DNA of 64,000 bases from the NCBI GenBank assembly GCA_958295665.1, contig OY282558.1:28851045-28915044 (forward strand), read 5' to 3'. A program made the position numbers and the translations under genes. The notes under the pieces were generated by a model. It searched no databases. It was not told where the DNA came from and saw nothing but the letters and a program-made list of their open reading frames with translations. This document shows, piece by piece, positions 11,305 to 24,800 of this stretch (its first letter is position 1; each line of letters starts with the position of its first letter). Source of the stretch: Tipula vernalis. Its lineage: Eukaryota > Arthropoda > Insecta > Diptera > Tipulidae.

Positions 11305-13800
11305 TTAAATAAATAGAATTCTGTCTATTAGTCGGTTTCGTTGAATTACTGTTCGTAAATACTAATATATTTCTAGTGTTAATAAAAACACATTTAAAAA
11401 GGTCTAATCACCGGTAGCATATTAGAAATTACATGAATTAATTAACATTCAACAAAAAATCAATAAAATAAAAATAACAGGATACCGATAATTATTTGAA
11501 ATCTATACTTACTTACGAAAAAAAAAAGTTCTCAACTCAGTTATACAACAACTTTAAAAAAGAAGGATTTGGGTTGCGATTCTTTGTGTGTTTGGCGCAA
11601 GTTTGATTGGTAGTAAAAAAATCTGAAAATTATCTTCCGGCAAATATTAAGACTCACAAGATTTTACCCCTCCCAATTATTTTATTTGTTATTTTCTTAT
11701 GAGTCCTCTCTTATCCTCTCTAATCTTCTTTAATCCCATATAGATAAATCGGTGTGTGTATGCCAAATGCCTTACTCATAAATAAATAAATGTCTTAATA
11801 GGAAGATAACTAGCATTTTGTTAAAATAAAACCAGAATTTATATTTTGTCAACAAATTTATCAATTTCTTGTATACTTAGAATATAGGTATGCGACCAGT
11901 ATATACGAGGGTGTAAATATCTTATTTACAAAGATTTGTTTTGTTGCTTTAATGTTTGTTTTATCTTAATTTGCCGGAAATACGATATACTCGTACAAAC
12001 GAATTAGAATACCAACACGACACTAAAATGAAATTAAATACTTAATCAGTGGAGTTTCTGCCCGTTTCATTTAATAAGAGCCAAATTAACTTATTTCCAA
12101 ATCAATATCGAGAGATACACTAACCCAATGACCTTTTTTTTTTTTAATTTTTTGCTGCTGGTCGTCGTGATGTATTTTTTTGTCCTGTCTTTGAAGAACA
12201 CACAATCAATTTGATACTCCTTTACGGTTACGCTTTTTTGTGTATTATACGGTCGAAAGAAAAAATACCGAACAGAAAATAAATAAAAATATAAATTCCG
12301 ATTCTCATGGGAATAGTTTAGAAAAATGGTTTTTTGTTTTGTGCTCTCTTGTTTACAAATGTTAAGGGTCAATCCATCATTTTGTAAAGGGTCAGTCAGG
12401 TAGTTTACCAATGTGTACTGTAATGCAATAAATAGCGGGCGGAATAATTATTTTATTGAATAATAATGGTTTTTGATTCTTTGGGGGAAATGTGTGTGAA
12501 GGGAAATTTCAATTGATATACATAATAAAAATAAATAAGAAATCAGCGGAGTGGTTATAGCATTCAAGATAATAATGTGAGCATATTTACAGTTAATAAA
12601 TAATAGAATTAATTTAATGTGATCCAGTCCAAGGCTACCTAAAGAGTAATTGTTTAGAATAATCAAAACTAAGATTTTTATCTTCTAATAAGATTTTTTA
12701 ATTTCCTTTAAATTAAAAACAAGAAAATGCGGATGGAAAATTAAACTACATATTTTGTTAATAAACGCACATAGCGATATTGTTGTTTACCAGTTTGTTG
12801 TACATTTTCGTCATGCGAACAAAATAAGTTTCTTTGGGAGTTGTGATTGTCTGTATGTTAATAAAGGCAACAAAATATTTGATAAAATTTACTGTTGTTT
12901 TGACTGTTCTGAGTGTAATATAAGTTTTTTGTGCTTTGGTGAAGAAAACGGGTAGGATGAGAGAATAATGCAGCGCGCGGAATGGGTTGTGTTGTTGAAT
13001 GTGTTAGTTGCATATAGATAGATATTTTTGTTATGTTGTACAATGTATGTACATAAAGAACCAAATAGATTTCAAAGGTTTTATTTCAAGATAAGAAATC
13101 AGAGGGCGTGAAAATTGAATTGTTTATTTTTCTGGTATTTTGATGTGTTGTGTATTTATCATTTTGAATTTGTAGTATACTATAATTGCATTTTTAGGAA
13201 AAACGATAAAAATTTGTGGTTTTAGTATAGATAGTTTTTTGTTTCAATTATTCAGTGTTTATTAGCCATTTTCTAAAAAGCAATCAGAATCATCAATTTT
13301 TTTAAATTTGGCAAGACTACACTCATAAACACGAGTACTTATAGGTTAGGTTATAGGTTAGGGTGACTGTCTCCAGGACCGGCATAGATACAAAAACGGA
13401 CTGTAGCAGAGCCTTCTAGAGTATAGAGCCATAATCATAATGACGTATTTTTTAGAAGCTTTATTAGTGGTATAACTTTTCATTGATTTCCATAGGAATC
13501 CATAGAAAAAATGGTGTTTTTTAGCTTCAAGTTTTTCAATGAAAAAAGCAAATATATTATAAAACGTTTACATAAATGTTTTCTACATACCTTGAACAAC
13601 AACATTCAGGAAGACTATTGTTATTGAATAAATATTAATTGCAGAAATATTAAAATTAAACTTTGCCTAAAATATATTTTTCGAATTTCCATTTTGAAAG
13701 AAAAAATCAAATTTGGCTCTGATGAATTAACATAATACTTGCTAAATTTATCTTTAGTCTTACTAGCGTACGTAAGATATCTAAAATATTTACAGAAAAA
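11305..13800. other. AT-rich intergenic DNA with one degenerate TTAGG-type block
   Basis: No gene is recognised. About 13341-13440 contains TTAGGTTA repeats followed by a GC-richer stretch like the one near 1690. Diptera lack TTAGG telomeres, so this is taken as a dispersed repeat. Confidence 0.4.
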
Positions 13801-14320
13801 TACGAAAAAAAATTATTTAGTCACAAAATTATCACTCGTACTTAACATTTTGTGAATTTGTTTGCTTTTCCTACAATTGTTTTACTTGAAATTTCCTCAG
13901 GTGGTAATTTTTGGTATGATTTTATCAAATTTGCGCGGCCATCACTGCAATCTATGTAATGTATATTGACTTAATTACAAAACGAATTGTAGTAAGCTTT
14001 TATTTTAATTTGACCAGAATGCTGTTGTAATGAAATTTTTTTATATTTTGGTTTAAATAATTCAATTAGTACAAGAAAATGAAAACGATTTACTTAAACG
14101 ATATTCATATATGTTGAAATTCAAATATTTAGGAAAGTATTTCAGAAATCATAATTAAGAATTTGTAACGTTTTCATTTAAAAATTTGTCTTAGGAAAAA
14201 AGTGATTTCCCATATGTTTTGTGTATTTTACTATGAAAAGTTTGGTTTTTTCCTCGTTTCTAATTTCTTTATAAAAGCTGTGTTTTTAGACTATGGCTTT
14301 GTATAATCAAGGTTGCTTTA
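13801..14320. repeat. Dispersed repeat R-AB, copy A (empty site)
   Basis: This stretch is clearly similar over about 500 bp to 30301-30539 plus 31054-31340: for example the blocks ACTTGAAATTTC, CGGCCATCACTGC and GACTATGGCTTTGTATAA occur in the same order. Copy A runs straight through TATATTTTGGTTTAAATAA, where copy B carries a hairpin insertion. No protein is recognised. Confidence 0.8.
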
Positions 14321-14344
14321 ACTGTAGTCATATCACATAAAATG

Positions 14345-14960
14345 TTCCTTAACTCTACTCATTGAACCATCCAGAACTTACAACGAAGCTTTGAATACAC
14401 CTGACGTCCATACCATAAGGTCCTAAAAATGTCCATATGGTTTGCTCTAGACAGGGACAGGAGAAGATAAAGTGGAGTAAAGTTTCTTTCTCCTCTTCAT
14501 CCTCACAACCTCTACAGTACAGCGCATGCTCACCTATGATACATTGTCCTGTAGCAACCCCTATGACTATACTAATACGGTCACGCTGAAGTATTAATAT
14601 CTGTCCAGTTCTTGCCCGCCCGATATAGTTATGGCCAGATCTCCTAGCTTCTTCCTGAAGCAAGAGTTTACAAATAGCGAGCAGAATTTCAAAATTTACC
14701 TTATTTGGTAAAGTGAGGCAACGTACGTTAATTGGATGTTATGCATTTCTGCCATTAAGAAATTAAAGATATCTCTGGGCTACCTTCGACTTAAGGAAGT
14801 AATATCGTAGCGTTTTAATAGCGGCCTAACTGTCCGCAAAAATGCGAATTCCCTTTACAGATACTACTAAATTACACCTCAGCCAATCCACCCACGGCTA
14901 CCATTATCGCGATTAATTCAGCCTGAAAACGCTACAATAGTCGGGGAGACAAAATGAGAG
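14345..14960 (-). mobile_element. 3' remnant of a non-LTR retrotransposon (RNase H and Cys-rich tail)
   Basis: Read on the minus strand, the right part (about 14960-14700) gives broken RNase H-like pieces such as FQAE-LIAIMVAV. The frame 14663-14355 then reads CRGCEDEEEKETLLHFIFSC, the C-x2-C...H-x4-C tail found after RNase H in Jockey/LOA/R1-type elements. Stops and frameshifts are numerous. The element end lies near 14345, abutting repeat copy A. Confidence 0.6.
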
Positions 14961-14999
14961 GTATACGTAGTGTAACTGTTTGTGACTAGATTTAGTTTG

Positions 15000-15500
15000 A
15001 CCTAAATCCAGTCGTTACAAAATTACCTTAAGGGGGGAATGCTACCACGACTTAATCCCGGTGCTCAAGTCAGGTAGAGGAATTTGGTCGTGGGGGATGG
15101 TAGCTCCCCTTAAGATCTAGTTAAAGTCGTTTTTTTTGAAAAAAAAGGTGGTTGATAACAACCAAAGAAAAGGGATAAGTAGGCCAATGAAAAAAAAAAC
15201 GGATCAGCCACATGGTTAAAAATATGTGGCCTACCATTTGGAAATTATTTTTTTGTTTGGGAGGGAGGAAAACAAGGATGATTTACAGATTCATCTGTAA
15301 ATCCAATCAAAATAATAAAAAAAACAAAGTTGGCCATTGGCCCCTAACCAAATGTTAGTAAGAATTTAGGTTGTTGAGTGTTGTAGACAGAGGGAGAACA
15401 GTGCAAAGCACTTGCCGTCTCCCGTCCCATACGGGACAGTCCACAGACACCCAACAACCGGTACCGCTTTAATTAGTAATCATTTTTTTTTTTTTTTCGA
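15000..15500. other. Unidentified moderately GC-rich segment with imperfect inverted repeats
   Basis: This segment differs in composition from its surroundings. It contains an imperfect inverted pair around 15027-15052 and 15088-15114, several poly-A/T tracts, and a GTCTCCCGTCCCATACGGGAC block with internal dyad near 15417-15437. It lies between two minus-strand non-LTR fragments, so it may be untranslated retrotransposon sequence. No coding assignment. Confidence 0.3.
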
Positions 15501-16639
15501 CTATACTTACCAAAATTCCGGATAAATCCTCCTTAAATTAAAAAAAACAAAAACGAAGTAATTTAGAGTTTAAAAAAAAATGTATTCACAACTTTGAATT
15601 TATTTTTAACTAACACCACGCGAATCACCAAAAATTTCCTCGCTCAAATCTTAACCACAAGACTCACAAAAACTAAAAAAAAGCCCCAAATAAAATATTG
15701 GCGAGGTTTTTATACAATTTTTCTGCTGATCGAAAAAAAAAAAAAAAATTATTTTTCACATTGACCAATCAACAGAAAAACGCATTCTTATCCCCTCCAA
15801 TACTTCATTGGTTATTCGTGATCATGCTAAAATTGAAATATTCGGCACGTGTTTGTTCAATGTATAAACACATGAACTGCCCAAATTGCCCAAAAACAAC
15901 AAAAAAAAACTAAATTCAATTTGGGTTTCAATTAGCCGCAGGTGAATAAACGCTAAAGAAAATCAAAAAAAAAGGAAGGTTAAAGTATTGTACACACGCT
16001 TGACAAAAATCGCGTGTGCAACAACAAGAAAAAGAAAAAAAAATGTATTTACGTTTTTTTACCGAAACTTGACACTTTAATGTGCAAAGAAAATAAATTC
16101 ATGAATTAAACGTAAATAAAACATATGATTCGTATGGGCACGCGCCACTAGAATACATAGAATTTTACGTTAGTTTGTTGTACAACCAAATTTGATACAA
16201 CTCAACTAAGGTAATTAGAATGTTAACTGCATCCGGACATTGTCATGGGGATTATTATTGTTTTTTTTGTTTTGTTTTTGAGAAGAAAATATCTTCAAAG
16301 GTGGGATGCAATTTCCTTGGTTTATTTTCTTGGGAATTAGGTATATTTTGTAACGGGGATGACACGCGCCCGTTACAGTAGGAATGGTCATCAGCCACTT
16401 TCCAATTCATCAAACTATTTTTAATAAAATCTGAGACAAGTATGATATCTAGTACCACTTGTTTTGCTTACTCTTGCAAGCGGCTCTAAGAATTTCAGAT
16501 GGCATATCATTACCTTCATACTATATAAAGGCTGATATAAGCCAGAGATTCAAACATCCATTACATATGGGTTACTGTAATTCAATAGCACAAACAAGTT
16601 TAGATTAGTTTAAGCGAGAATGAACGGACGAGTTTTACC
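15501..16639. other. AT-rich DNA, nothing recognised
   Basis: Poly-A tracts and short frames only. No exon, RNA gene or transposon motif was recognised. Confidence 0.35.
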
Positions 16640-16990
16640 GTCCTTCTTAGAAAACATCACTTTATAATTTTCGGCCTTGAGTCCCATAACCCGGTCTCCA
16701 GTAACCCATGGCTCCTATCTTTAATAAATCTGATCCAGGGATCAGGACGACATCAACTCCATCAGCTTGAATTTTGAGCCGCAGAGTAGCCGAATCTGCC
16801 TTATAGTGGAGTAAATTAATCTGCAGCACCCTCGCCTCCACCACCGTCGCATCAGACTCCCCAACCGAAAGCGAGTTTGGGACCGAGCCCTTCTAAAGTC
16901 CAACGGGTAATCTCCACCTGACAGGATATCACCTGGAATCTCCCCTCCTAGAGGTTGTAGCAAGCCAATGATTTTTGCTGGAAACTCATC
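16640..16990 (-). mobile_element. Remnant of a non-LTR retrotransposon endonuclease N-terminus
   Basis: A minus-strand frame (16844-16662) reads VLQINLLHYKADSATLRLKI and then DGVDVVLIPGSDL, followed by a G-Y-x-G motif. This matches the opening of the APE-type endonuclease of R1/Jockey-like ORF2 (L-Q-x-N-L-H-x-x-K-A, then a D-V-x-L-I-Q-E-P block). The catalytic Q-E-P appears as IPGS, so it is degenerate. The 14345-14960 fragment has the same orientation and could be the other end of one rearranged element. Confidence 0.6.
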
Positions 16991-17455
16991 AAATCATCAG
17001 AGTGCTTTGGTCTTAACACTTGATTGGCGTACTGAAAAAAAATTGTATCTATCCTCGACCAAGACTGTCATGATTTAACTGAAAGGCACGCTTGACAGTG
17101 AAAAGCTTTGTGCATCTCTCACATCAAAAAAGTAACTGAATATAATAAAAAAGTTTCTTTGCACTGTCTGAAATGATGTATAAGGACAGGTAGGACAGGT
17201 ACCTTATACAGGTGTATAAGGACAGCATAAGGTGAATACCAGCTTCGATGAAATGTAAAGGTCTTGCTTACGTTGATCATTCTGCAATTTCAGCTGATGA
17301 TAATAAATAAATAATATACCTTTAGTTTAATAATATAATTTAACTTTAATAAACTTTGCAATACCTATTAGGTAGGAATAGACAAATAACTTTTAACAAC
17401 AACTTCTAAACTCAACTCATCGAAAAAGTTTTTTCGATATACATAAATAGAACAT
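16991..17455. other. Flank of element E1, including the left copy of its target-site duplication
   Basis: No gene is seen. The last 21 bases (17435-17455) are repeated exactly at 21042-21062. Confidence 0.6.
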
Positions 17456-20400
17456 TGATTGATTGATTGATTGATATGAATGCACGGCCAAGCTTATGAA
17501 GCAAGAAATCCCGTGTTAGTGATGTGGTCATTAAACTGTCACACCAACTTTATAACACAGGTGAATGCTTTCCTTACTGAAGATACCTAAGCACCATTAC
17601 AACAAGGAGAGCACAACCACTCGCGATATCACATAAATGTGACAGCATCATGTCCACCCCTGGCCGGGTCCCACCGTGCACTCTTTCACACATAACAAAA
17701 CCGAAGGATAGGATAGGATAGTTAGAAGTGACAGAATCGGCCCGGTTACAGACACCTAGGTATAGCCGATAGTTAGTAAATTGTTAGTAATTATATAGTA
17801 AAATAGTTAGCACAGGACAACACAATTTCTAAACTACAGCTAATTTACTACTTCTTGATCCTGGAGCGTTGATTCAAGCTAAAATTTAATTCTGAAACTC
17901 AGGATTAATTTAATCCCTATAATAATGATTAATTCTGGAACTATGTTATATTCTGAAAATTGGATTATTTATTATCATATTAAGGAAGAGATCCCTTTAA
18001 ATATTCTCTTAACTAAATTAATTAATATACATTAATGAACAAAACACAACATAATAAAAAGATTAGCACAAGACAGCACAATCTAACTACATTATTAGAT
18101 GATCATGTCTCTGGAATCCAGGGTCGGATACTCAGGACTCCCTAAATTTATAACAGGACTTAGAAAAATTATTAATAATGTTGTAATTTCACCCCTGTCC
18201 GCTTATCATTCATTTACCTGCTAAAATATTTAAGAAAAATATAAAATAACAACACTTATTTCCTTATTCATAGGCCTTTTATATGTAATTAATTAATTAT
18301 TACGTACTGCAACAAGGATTAACATTAACATTATAAACCATTTAAACATAAAATTTAACTTAAAACCAATCATCTATTTCCTACCGAATCAGAAAAAGAA
18401 AATACATAATAATAGATCCAATTATTCTATAAAATTTATATAAAATGATTTAAATTATAATGTTACAGTACCACAACACCTAGACTTATCAATAATTCAA
18501 TTAGGTACTATAATTATATGAAGAATCAACAAATAAAATTAATATAAAAATTAATATAAAAATTTCCAGGCGACTCTGAAAACTAAATTTAATTAATAAA
18601 ACACCGTAATATCAAATTTTATTACTTAAATGAATAATTATTATAACAGGATCTTCAGTATTCACGATCACACATCGTATACACTCATTTACACATACCA
18701 AAACCGATGAATAGAATATGATTATAAGTTGGGACTGCTAAGCGATTGATATATGTATAGCAAATTATTAGTACAATAAATGATAAACAGGTTAGTACAA
18801 GATAGCCATTTTAACTACATGAATAGATGCTCGTTTCTCTGTAAACAAATGCCAGAACTCAGGATTCTTTAAATCTAAATCAGGACATCAACAATTATTA
18901 TTATAATTAATGTTTTAATTTACTAATTTTGTTGACATAATTAAGATAAACAAAAATCAAAATCTACGAAATTTATACTTATTATATACCCCATAAAACT
19001 TCGGCTCCGTTTATGGACGTATTACCCTGCAAAATCAAGCATGCAATGTAAATAAAATAATAAATCAATGAAAGGAACCTGAAACGTTATTTTCTTAAAA
19101 ATTTATCGGTGTACCATTTCAGTAAAATTGACGTTTGTATGTAAAAATTGCAACCTAAACTTCAAAAAATCCATTAAGTTAATTAATTAAGTTCAATACA
19201 TTTAGCATAACAATTTGTCTTTACCTAATTCCACGTTGTTCACATTCGTTTAATCAAAATTTGGCATGCATAAATAAATACGTCATTATGTGTTGCAAAC
19301 CAAATCACAACTCAACTTAAAATTAATATTTCAAAATTAGTATTTAATTATCTAACTTAGTTAATTTATAAACTTATAATATTAATAAAAATCAATTAAA
19401 TATAATTTAATGTAGTTTATAATACCCTGTAAAAAATAAATCGTACCCAAATATACTCTTAAATAAATCTAAATATAGTATATCCATAAAACTTTATCTC
19501 ATTTCTCGTACATATTACCCTGCCACTAAATTATGCACACATAAATCTTAAACTCAAATCATCATTTTCAAATTAGCATTTTATTTATATATTTAGTTAC
19601 TTTATAATTTTATAATATTAAATTAAATTAATTTAAAATCAATTTGATGCAATTTATAATACCCTGTAAAAAAATTATTAATCATAAATAAATAAACTAT
19701 TTTCAATGAATTGTATAAGACGGATTCCAATTCGACTCAAACCCATTCGATTATACGAAGTATAAGAATCCTATTTTGTATAGTATCTACTTTATATGCA
19801 TACAAATAGCGTCACAATGCCTCGAACTAAAATTATATATAAAAGGAATACCAATCCATACATACGAACGATCACCACTGCCAGTATAGACACTATCATT
19901 TGTGCTACCATACATTTACACCGCTTTTATTCAGTGGCAATAGTTATACATAATTTCAAAAAACTAACAAAAATGTCCATACAAGACAATACATACAAAG
20001 AAAATATATAAATTTATATTATCTTCCATGTGCGTAGCAGGGGACATAACAAAGCGTACGCGTATTATCTATAATACCTATAGACAATTCACTTATGAAT
20101 AACAAAACCCAATTATATGCATACGTATAGATCCACTCAAAATACAAATTATATAAACAAAAAATCATACTAAATTCCTGTTCTATATAACAAACAATAT
20201 TCAGGAACATATTTGTGTCGATTGTCAAAACCAACATTAATGTACCACAAACCTGATTGTCACCAATATTAGAAATTTATTTTGCGCTTATACATGAAAG
20301 TATTGGTGATCGACAGATTATATAAACGAGTGAGAAAAACAAACAAATTGTAGATAAAACAAAACAAACGAATTGTGGAGGGAGAATTGGGTATGTTAAT

Positions 20401-21041
20401 AATGAAAAGAAAAAACTAATTGGGATTGGTTAGATGAGAGTATTTTATTCTATTTTTGCACCAACACTTTCAACCATAAGCTATTAAACGTAAGAGTGCA
20501 TCTGTGTGCTTCATCACTGAATTAGGCCTGTAGTATTACATTAGTGTTGGTTTTGCGATTGCACATACAATAAAACACAAGAACACTTATAAATATGCGT
20601 AAAAATAAAATAAGATATGAAAATTAACTACGTACATTATTTCAAATTAAACTAAAATCAATTTTAATACAATCCAATTATTAGATTTTAGTAATTAAAT
20701 TGTATGTACAACCACAAGAAAATTTAAAATCATCCACTTAATCAAAAAATCAAGAATTTTGATTTCTTTAGCTATAAATACAAAACATTGCCTGATAAAT
20801 GCATCCCGGTGGATTGCATTTTCCAAAATTACACTTTAACTATTATTTCACTTTAAATAAATTGAATTAAATTAAATTAAATTAAATTAGAATTAAAATG
20901 TATGTCCATTTGTATATAAAGTATATACATAACACTTCACACTGACACATAAATAAAAAATAAAAATTAAATTAAATTAAATTAAATTTTGAAGAGGAAA
21001 GACAAAATACGTCTATCCTCTTTGAATGTTCGCTCGATCTC
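17456..21041 (-). mobile_element. 3.59-kb element E1 flanked by a 21-bp target-site duplication
   Basis: The element lies between identical 21-bp direct repeats at 17435-17455 and 21042-21062 and begins with (TGAT)n. On the minus strand this would be a 3' (ATCA)n tail, so the element probably reads leftward like a retroposon. Its first roughly 450 bp are recognisably similar to 25594-26070, including CCCCTGGCC, CCCGGTTACAGACACCTA and GATAGTTAGTAAATT. A motif close to TTAGCACAAGACA recurs at about 17811, 18062 and, more diverged, 18789. The interior is AT-rich with (TTAAA)n tracts near 20864-20890 and 20966-20988. No open reading frame of a known retroelement enzyme was found; class unassigned. 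Confidence 0.7.
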
Positions 21042-21062
21042 CGATATACATAAATAGAACAT

Positions 21063-23552
21063 GTATAAAAACTCTAATTAAAATAAAATTAATTTTCAAA
21101 TTTAAAATAATACGAATAATCCAAATGGCTTTTGAGAACTGAAAAATTCTAATTTTTATGAAAAGTATTTTGTGTCGCCTTTTAGACACCGCACTATACA
21201 CATGAGTATGTATGTTTTATTATATAGTATTACATATTTATATATGTATATAATTAATTGGAAAAATAAGGAATTTTCAATTTCTAAGATTTTTGTGTTA
21301 CTAAAATAAGGAAATTTTGGGAAACAGGAATTCTTTAGGTGGAATGGGGTAAAAAAAATTTAACGATTTAAGTGATTAGTTTTCTAGAATTTTTTTTATA
21401 GGTAAATACATATCCATGAACATAGTGGGTATTACATTTAAGGTATTATCTGTATATGGCCTTTGTTTCTTTCGAATTTTTGAGATAGATGAAGCATTAT
21501 TATTGAAATTGAACGTAACATTTTCATTATTTTCATTAAATTTTCTTGGAAAACAGAGTTATAAAGTTTTTCGTATTTTTTACAAACTTGACCAAAATAT
21601 TTTATTTTTAATTTAATTTAAAAAGACATATCAACTTTTTTTTTTAATTAAAATTGATTTATGGAATATCAAGAAAAAGTTTTTTGTTGGGGAAAATTTG
21701 GTTTTCATATATGACTAATTTAGTTGGTGCAAATTTTAATCTAATGATCTGCATAAGGATAACAGTTCTCAATATGAAAGTGGTTTGTGTATTATTTGTG
21801 AAGGAAAATTAAAAGTATTTCAAAATCAAATTTTATAAAGGGACTGACTGCGATGTACATAAAATTGTATGAAATCGCTCATAAACAAAGACAAATTTGA
21901 TTGAAATGAAAAACAATCCCAACCTTTTAATATAAAAAAAAAAAAAATTATTTCAATTTAAAATTTCTATTCCAATTTGGTGAGGGTCAATTTGCTTAAG
22001 TATAAGAAAATGGCTTTCAAAATATAAATTGGGTAACAAGTAAATAGAGTTTCAATATTTATTTTTATTTATTTAATTTTCATTGAAACGTACGATTGGT
22101 CATAATCCTAATGAAGAAAGAAAATCTCATAGTTTTTATTTGAAGATGGAAGATAATTTTTTCTTTTCTTTTTTTCCAAAAAGTAAATGAACCAATAGAT
22201 AATTGTATTTGATGATAACACAGAAAACGAAAACAAAATAAACTTTATATAGTAAAAAAACAAAACCTTAACAATCAAACTTTATCAAGTAAATATTTGA
22301 TTATTCAGTTTTTCTGATTTTGTTTATACGAGTTCAAACATAAAAATTGAATCGAAATGCAAAAAGAAAAATTATGTTTAGGTCATCAAACCTATCCACT
22401 TTAATCGTTTTTACCGTTAAATTTCTACGGTTATTTAAAAAGTTTTTCGATAATGTTTGTAATTGCCCTAATAAGAGGGATATTCACTCGGTAGATGTGG
22501 AACCTTCTTTCGCAATTGTAGTTGAACCTTCTAGCATATAAATAAAAAGTATCTGCAGATTTAGAAATCAGAATGTGTGATATCAGGGGGAAAAACTACA
22601 ATGGCACCCATGGTTGGCTGACTTATTTCATGTAACTGCTATGGATTTGTACATTGTTTATTACCAATTTTCATATAAATGAGTTAAAAATTTACTTTAA
22701 TTCTACAGAAACAACTAGCCCATCATTCAATTAAATTTCTTTAGCGAAGAAGATAGAGCTTACTTCACCGCTTTTCTTTATTATATACAGATTAATATCA
22801 AACAATTTAATTAATAACAAAGCAAAATCTTCAACTCTAATTTAATTTAAACCAAACAATTTAACTAAAATTTAAGTAATATCTTCAAAAAAATAAATAA
22901 TTATAATTATTTAATCAATTAACTTTTATAAAAATTATTTTAATTAAAAATTTTGTATATAAATTTCAAAATAAATGTTCCCGTTTTTATCTTTTTCCCT
23001 ACTCGCTACAAAGTTTTTTATTATAATTTTAATTTATTTAAACTATTTAGAAATAAAATTTTTCGATGTAAAGCAAAACGGAAAAGTTAAGTTAATATAA
23101 AAAAACAAAATAATTATTTTCAAATTTAATCGGATAATAACGTTTGGACTTTGGTTGGATTTTGGATATCTCAATATTTATATTTGCCTTATTTGCCAAA
23201 AAAGAAAGTCTTATTGCTAATTTATCATGCTTGACGAAAAGAAGAAAAGAACATTAAAGAAACAGCAAAATTTTCTGGCTACGATACTAATTTGTCCAAT
23301 CGACGCTAAATAATAATACAGAAACAAGCAAAGATCAAACGCAGCTGTGATAAATTAAACGTAAGGAATTGGAAAGAATTCCAACAAACTGGTTGTAAAT
23401 GAGTCCATTGAAAATAAAATTTGCAAAGTTAGCGTTTTACTCGTATTTAAGTGTTCTGGAAAATGAAAATCTCGATTTTCCAGAATATTTATTGAAATTT
23501 TATTTTCTGGAAGAAAATCTAGAAAATTAAGAATAAACTCTTATATATTCTG
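21063..23552. other. AT-rich intergenic DNA, no gene recognised
   Basis: Short frames only, for example at 22347-22541, without splice context or family resemblance. Confidence 0.4.
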
Positions 23553-24475
23553 AAAAATCGTAATTAACTTGGTCGGCCCTGATTTATTCTTAACATTCAC
23601 TTGCAATTCGTCACGACCGGAGATCATAAAGAAGATATGATTTATGGACAAGCTCCCATAGACCGTTGTGACATAATAGTTCAAGTTTTCCAACAAAAAC
23701 AAATGAGATGTATGGATTTCATCGAAAAGTATCATATTTTTGGAACCGTTAGATGCTAGATGTAGACAATGGAATGACAGAAATGAGGATTACCTCATTC
23801 ACACAATTTAATTTGGTTACATGAAAAAATACATCCAAATCATTAAATTGATCATGTAATTTGAACTGAATTTCCGAATCCAGAGGAGGATCCAGAATTA
23901 TACAATATAATAGTGAAAAATATGATTCATGGTTCATGTGGAAGACTAAATATGATTTCACCATGTATGAGTGAAGGCAAATATACAAAGATATATCCAA
24001 GACGATATTTTAATGAGACACAAACATGAGAAGATGGATATCGTAAGTACACAAGACGATCCCCGGAAAATGGTGGTTTCACTGCCAAAAAACGAATGCG
24101 ATTGAACCAAGAGATAGAAATAGATAATCAATGGGTGGTGCCATATATTCCGCCTCATATAGCTGTATTCGTAATAACCAGAGAATACAGAGAATAACAT
24201 CTGAAAGAAGAAATACTTCAGTGTCAAATGGGCAGAAGCGGCTTGCCGAATATTGGGTTTACCAGTGCATGATTTGGCAGTGCATTTAGAAAATGATCAA
24301 CGATTATATTTTACAAGAGAAACTGAAGAGAGAGAGTAAGCAGCGAACCACCTGAGAATACGACATTAACTGCATTTTCCAACATTGTCAAAGTGATAAA
24401 TTTACAAGAAAGTTGCTATATGTCCATTTTCCGTCATACATTCTGGCAAAAAAGTACCGAGACTTGTTAAATAAA
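23553..24475 (+). mobile_element. Helitron remnant (Rep/helicase protein, broken)
   Basis: Plus-strand reading in shifting frames gives, in order: DRCDIIVQVFQQKQMRCMDF and EKYHIFGTVRC near 23655-23755, GLPHSHNLIWLHEK near 23790 (the HUH-type His pair of the Rep nuclease), NMIHGSCG near 23920, CMSEGKYTKIYPRRYF near 23965, then DNQWVVPY near 24125, and LAVHLENDQRLYFTRETEE near 24280. These blocks are characteristic of the Helitron-like N-terminal domain. The segment that should hold the paired catalytic tyrosines is missing between the WVVPY block and AVHLEN. Several frameshifts and stops make it non-functional. The minus-strand frames here are shadows. Confidence 0.88.
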
Positions 24476-24484
24476 ACACAAATT

Positions 24485-24800
24485 TTAAGTTCAATCATAA
24501 AAATTTATTTTGTTGTCCTCAAAGTATTCCCTATTCGAGAATTTTTTATAGACAGTTTCCTGGAGGGCCTTCAGTTCGCGCGCCGAATTTTGTTTTATGG
24601 CTTCAATCGGGTCAAAACGGGTTACACAGAGTGGCAATTTGAGTCTGGGAAACAGGCAAAAGTCACCTGGTGCTAAATCAGATGATTGTGGTGGTTGATC
24701 GATGATATTTATTTGGTTGTTAGCCTTATATTCTATCACAAGCGTAGCTCGGTGTGTAGCGCGTTATCGTCGTGGAAAATCCATGAGTTTTTTTCCCATA
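24485..24800 (-). mobile_element. 3' fragment of a mariner-family transposase
   Basis: The minus-strand frame 24739-24491 contains SSDLAPGDFCLFPRLKLPL and IEAIKQNSARELKAL, and ends YFEDNKINFYD. This is the C-terminal third of a mariner transposase around its last catalytic Asp. One frameshift upstream separates it from a WIFHDDNA-like segment carrying the second Asp. No terminal repeats were found. It abuts the Helitron remnant, which apparently stops where this begins. Confidence 0.8.

Noticed and set aside
12091..12411. 106-codon minus-strand frame
   Set aside because: Composition typical of random AT-rich translation and no recognisable domain.
13715..13745. CTGATGA near 13717 as a hammerhead core
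   Set aside because: No downstream GAAA core and no complementary stems.
23749..24227. Minus-strand open frames of 83-89 codons
   Set aside because: They are antisense shadows of the plus-strand Helitron remnant, whose conserved blocks are on the other strand.
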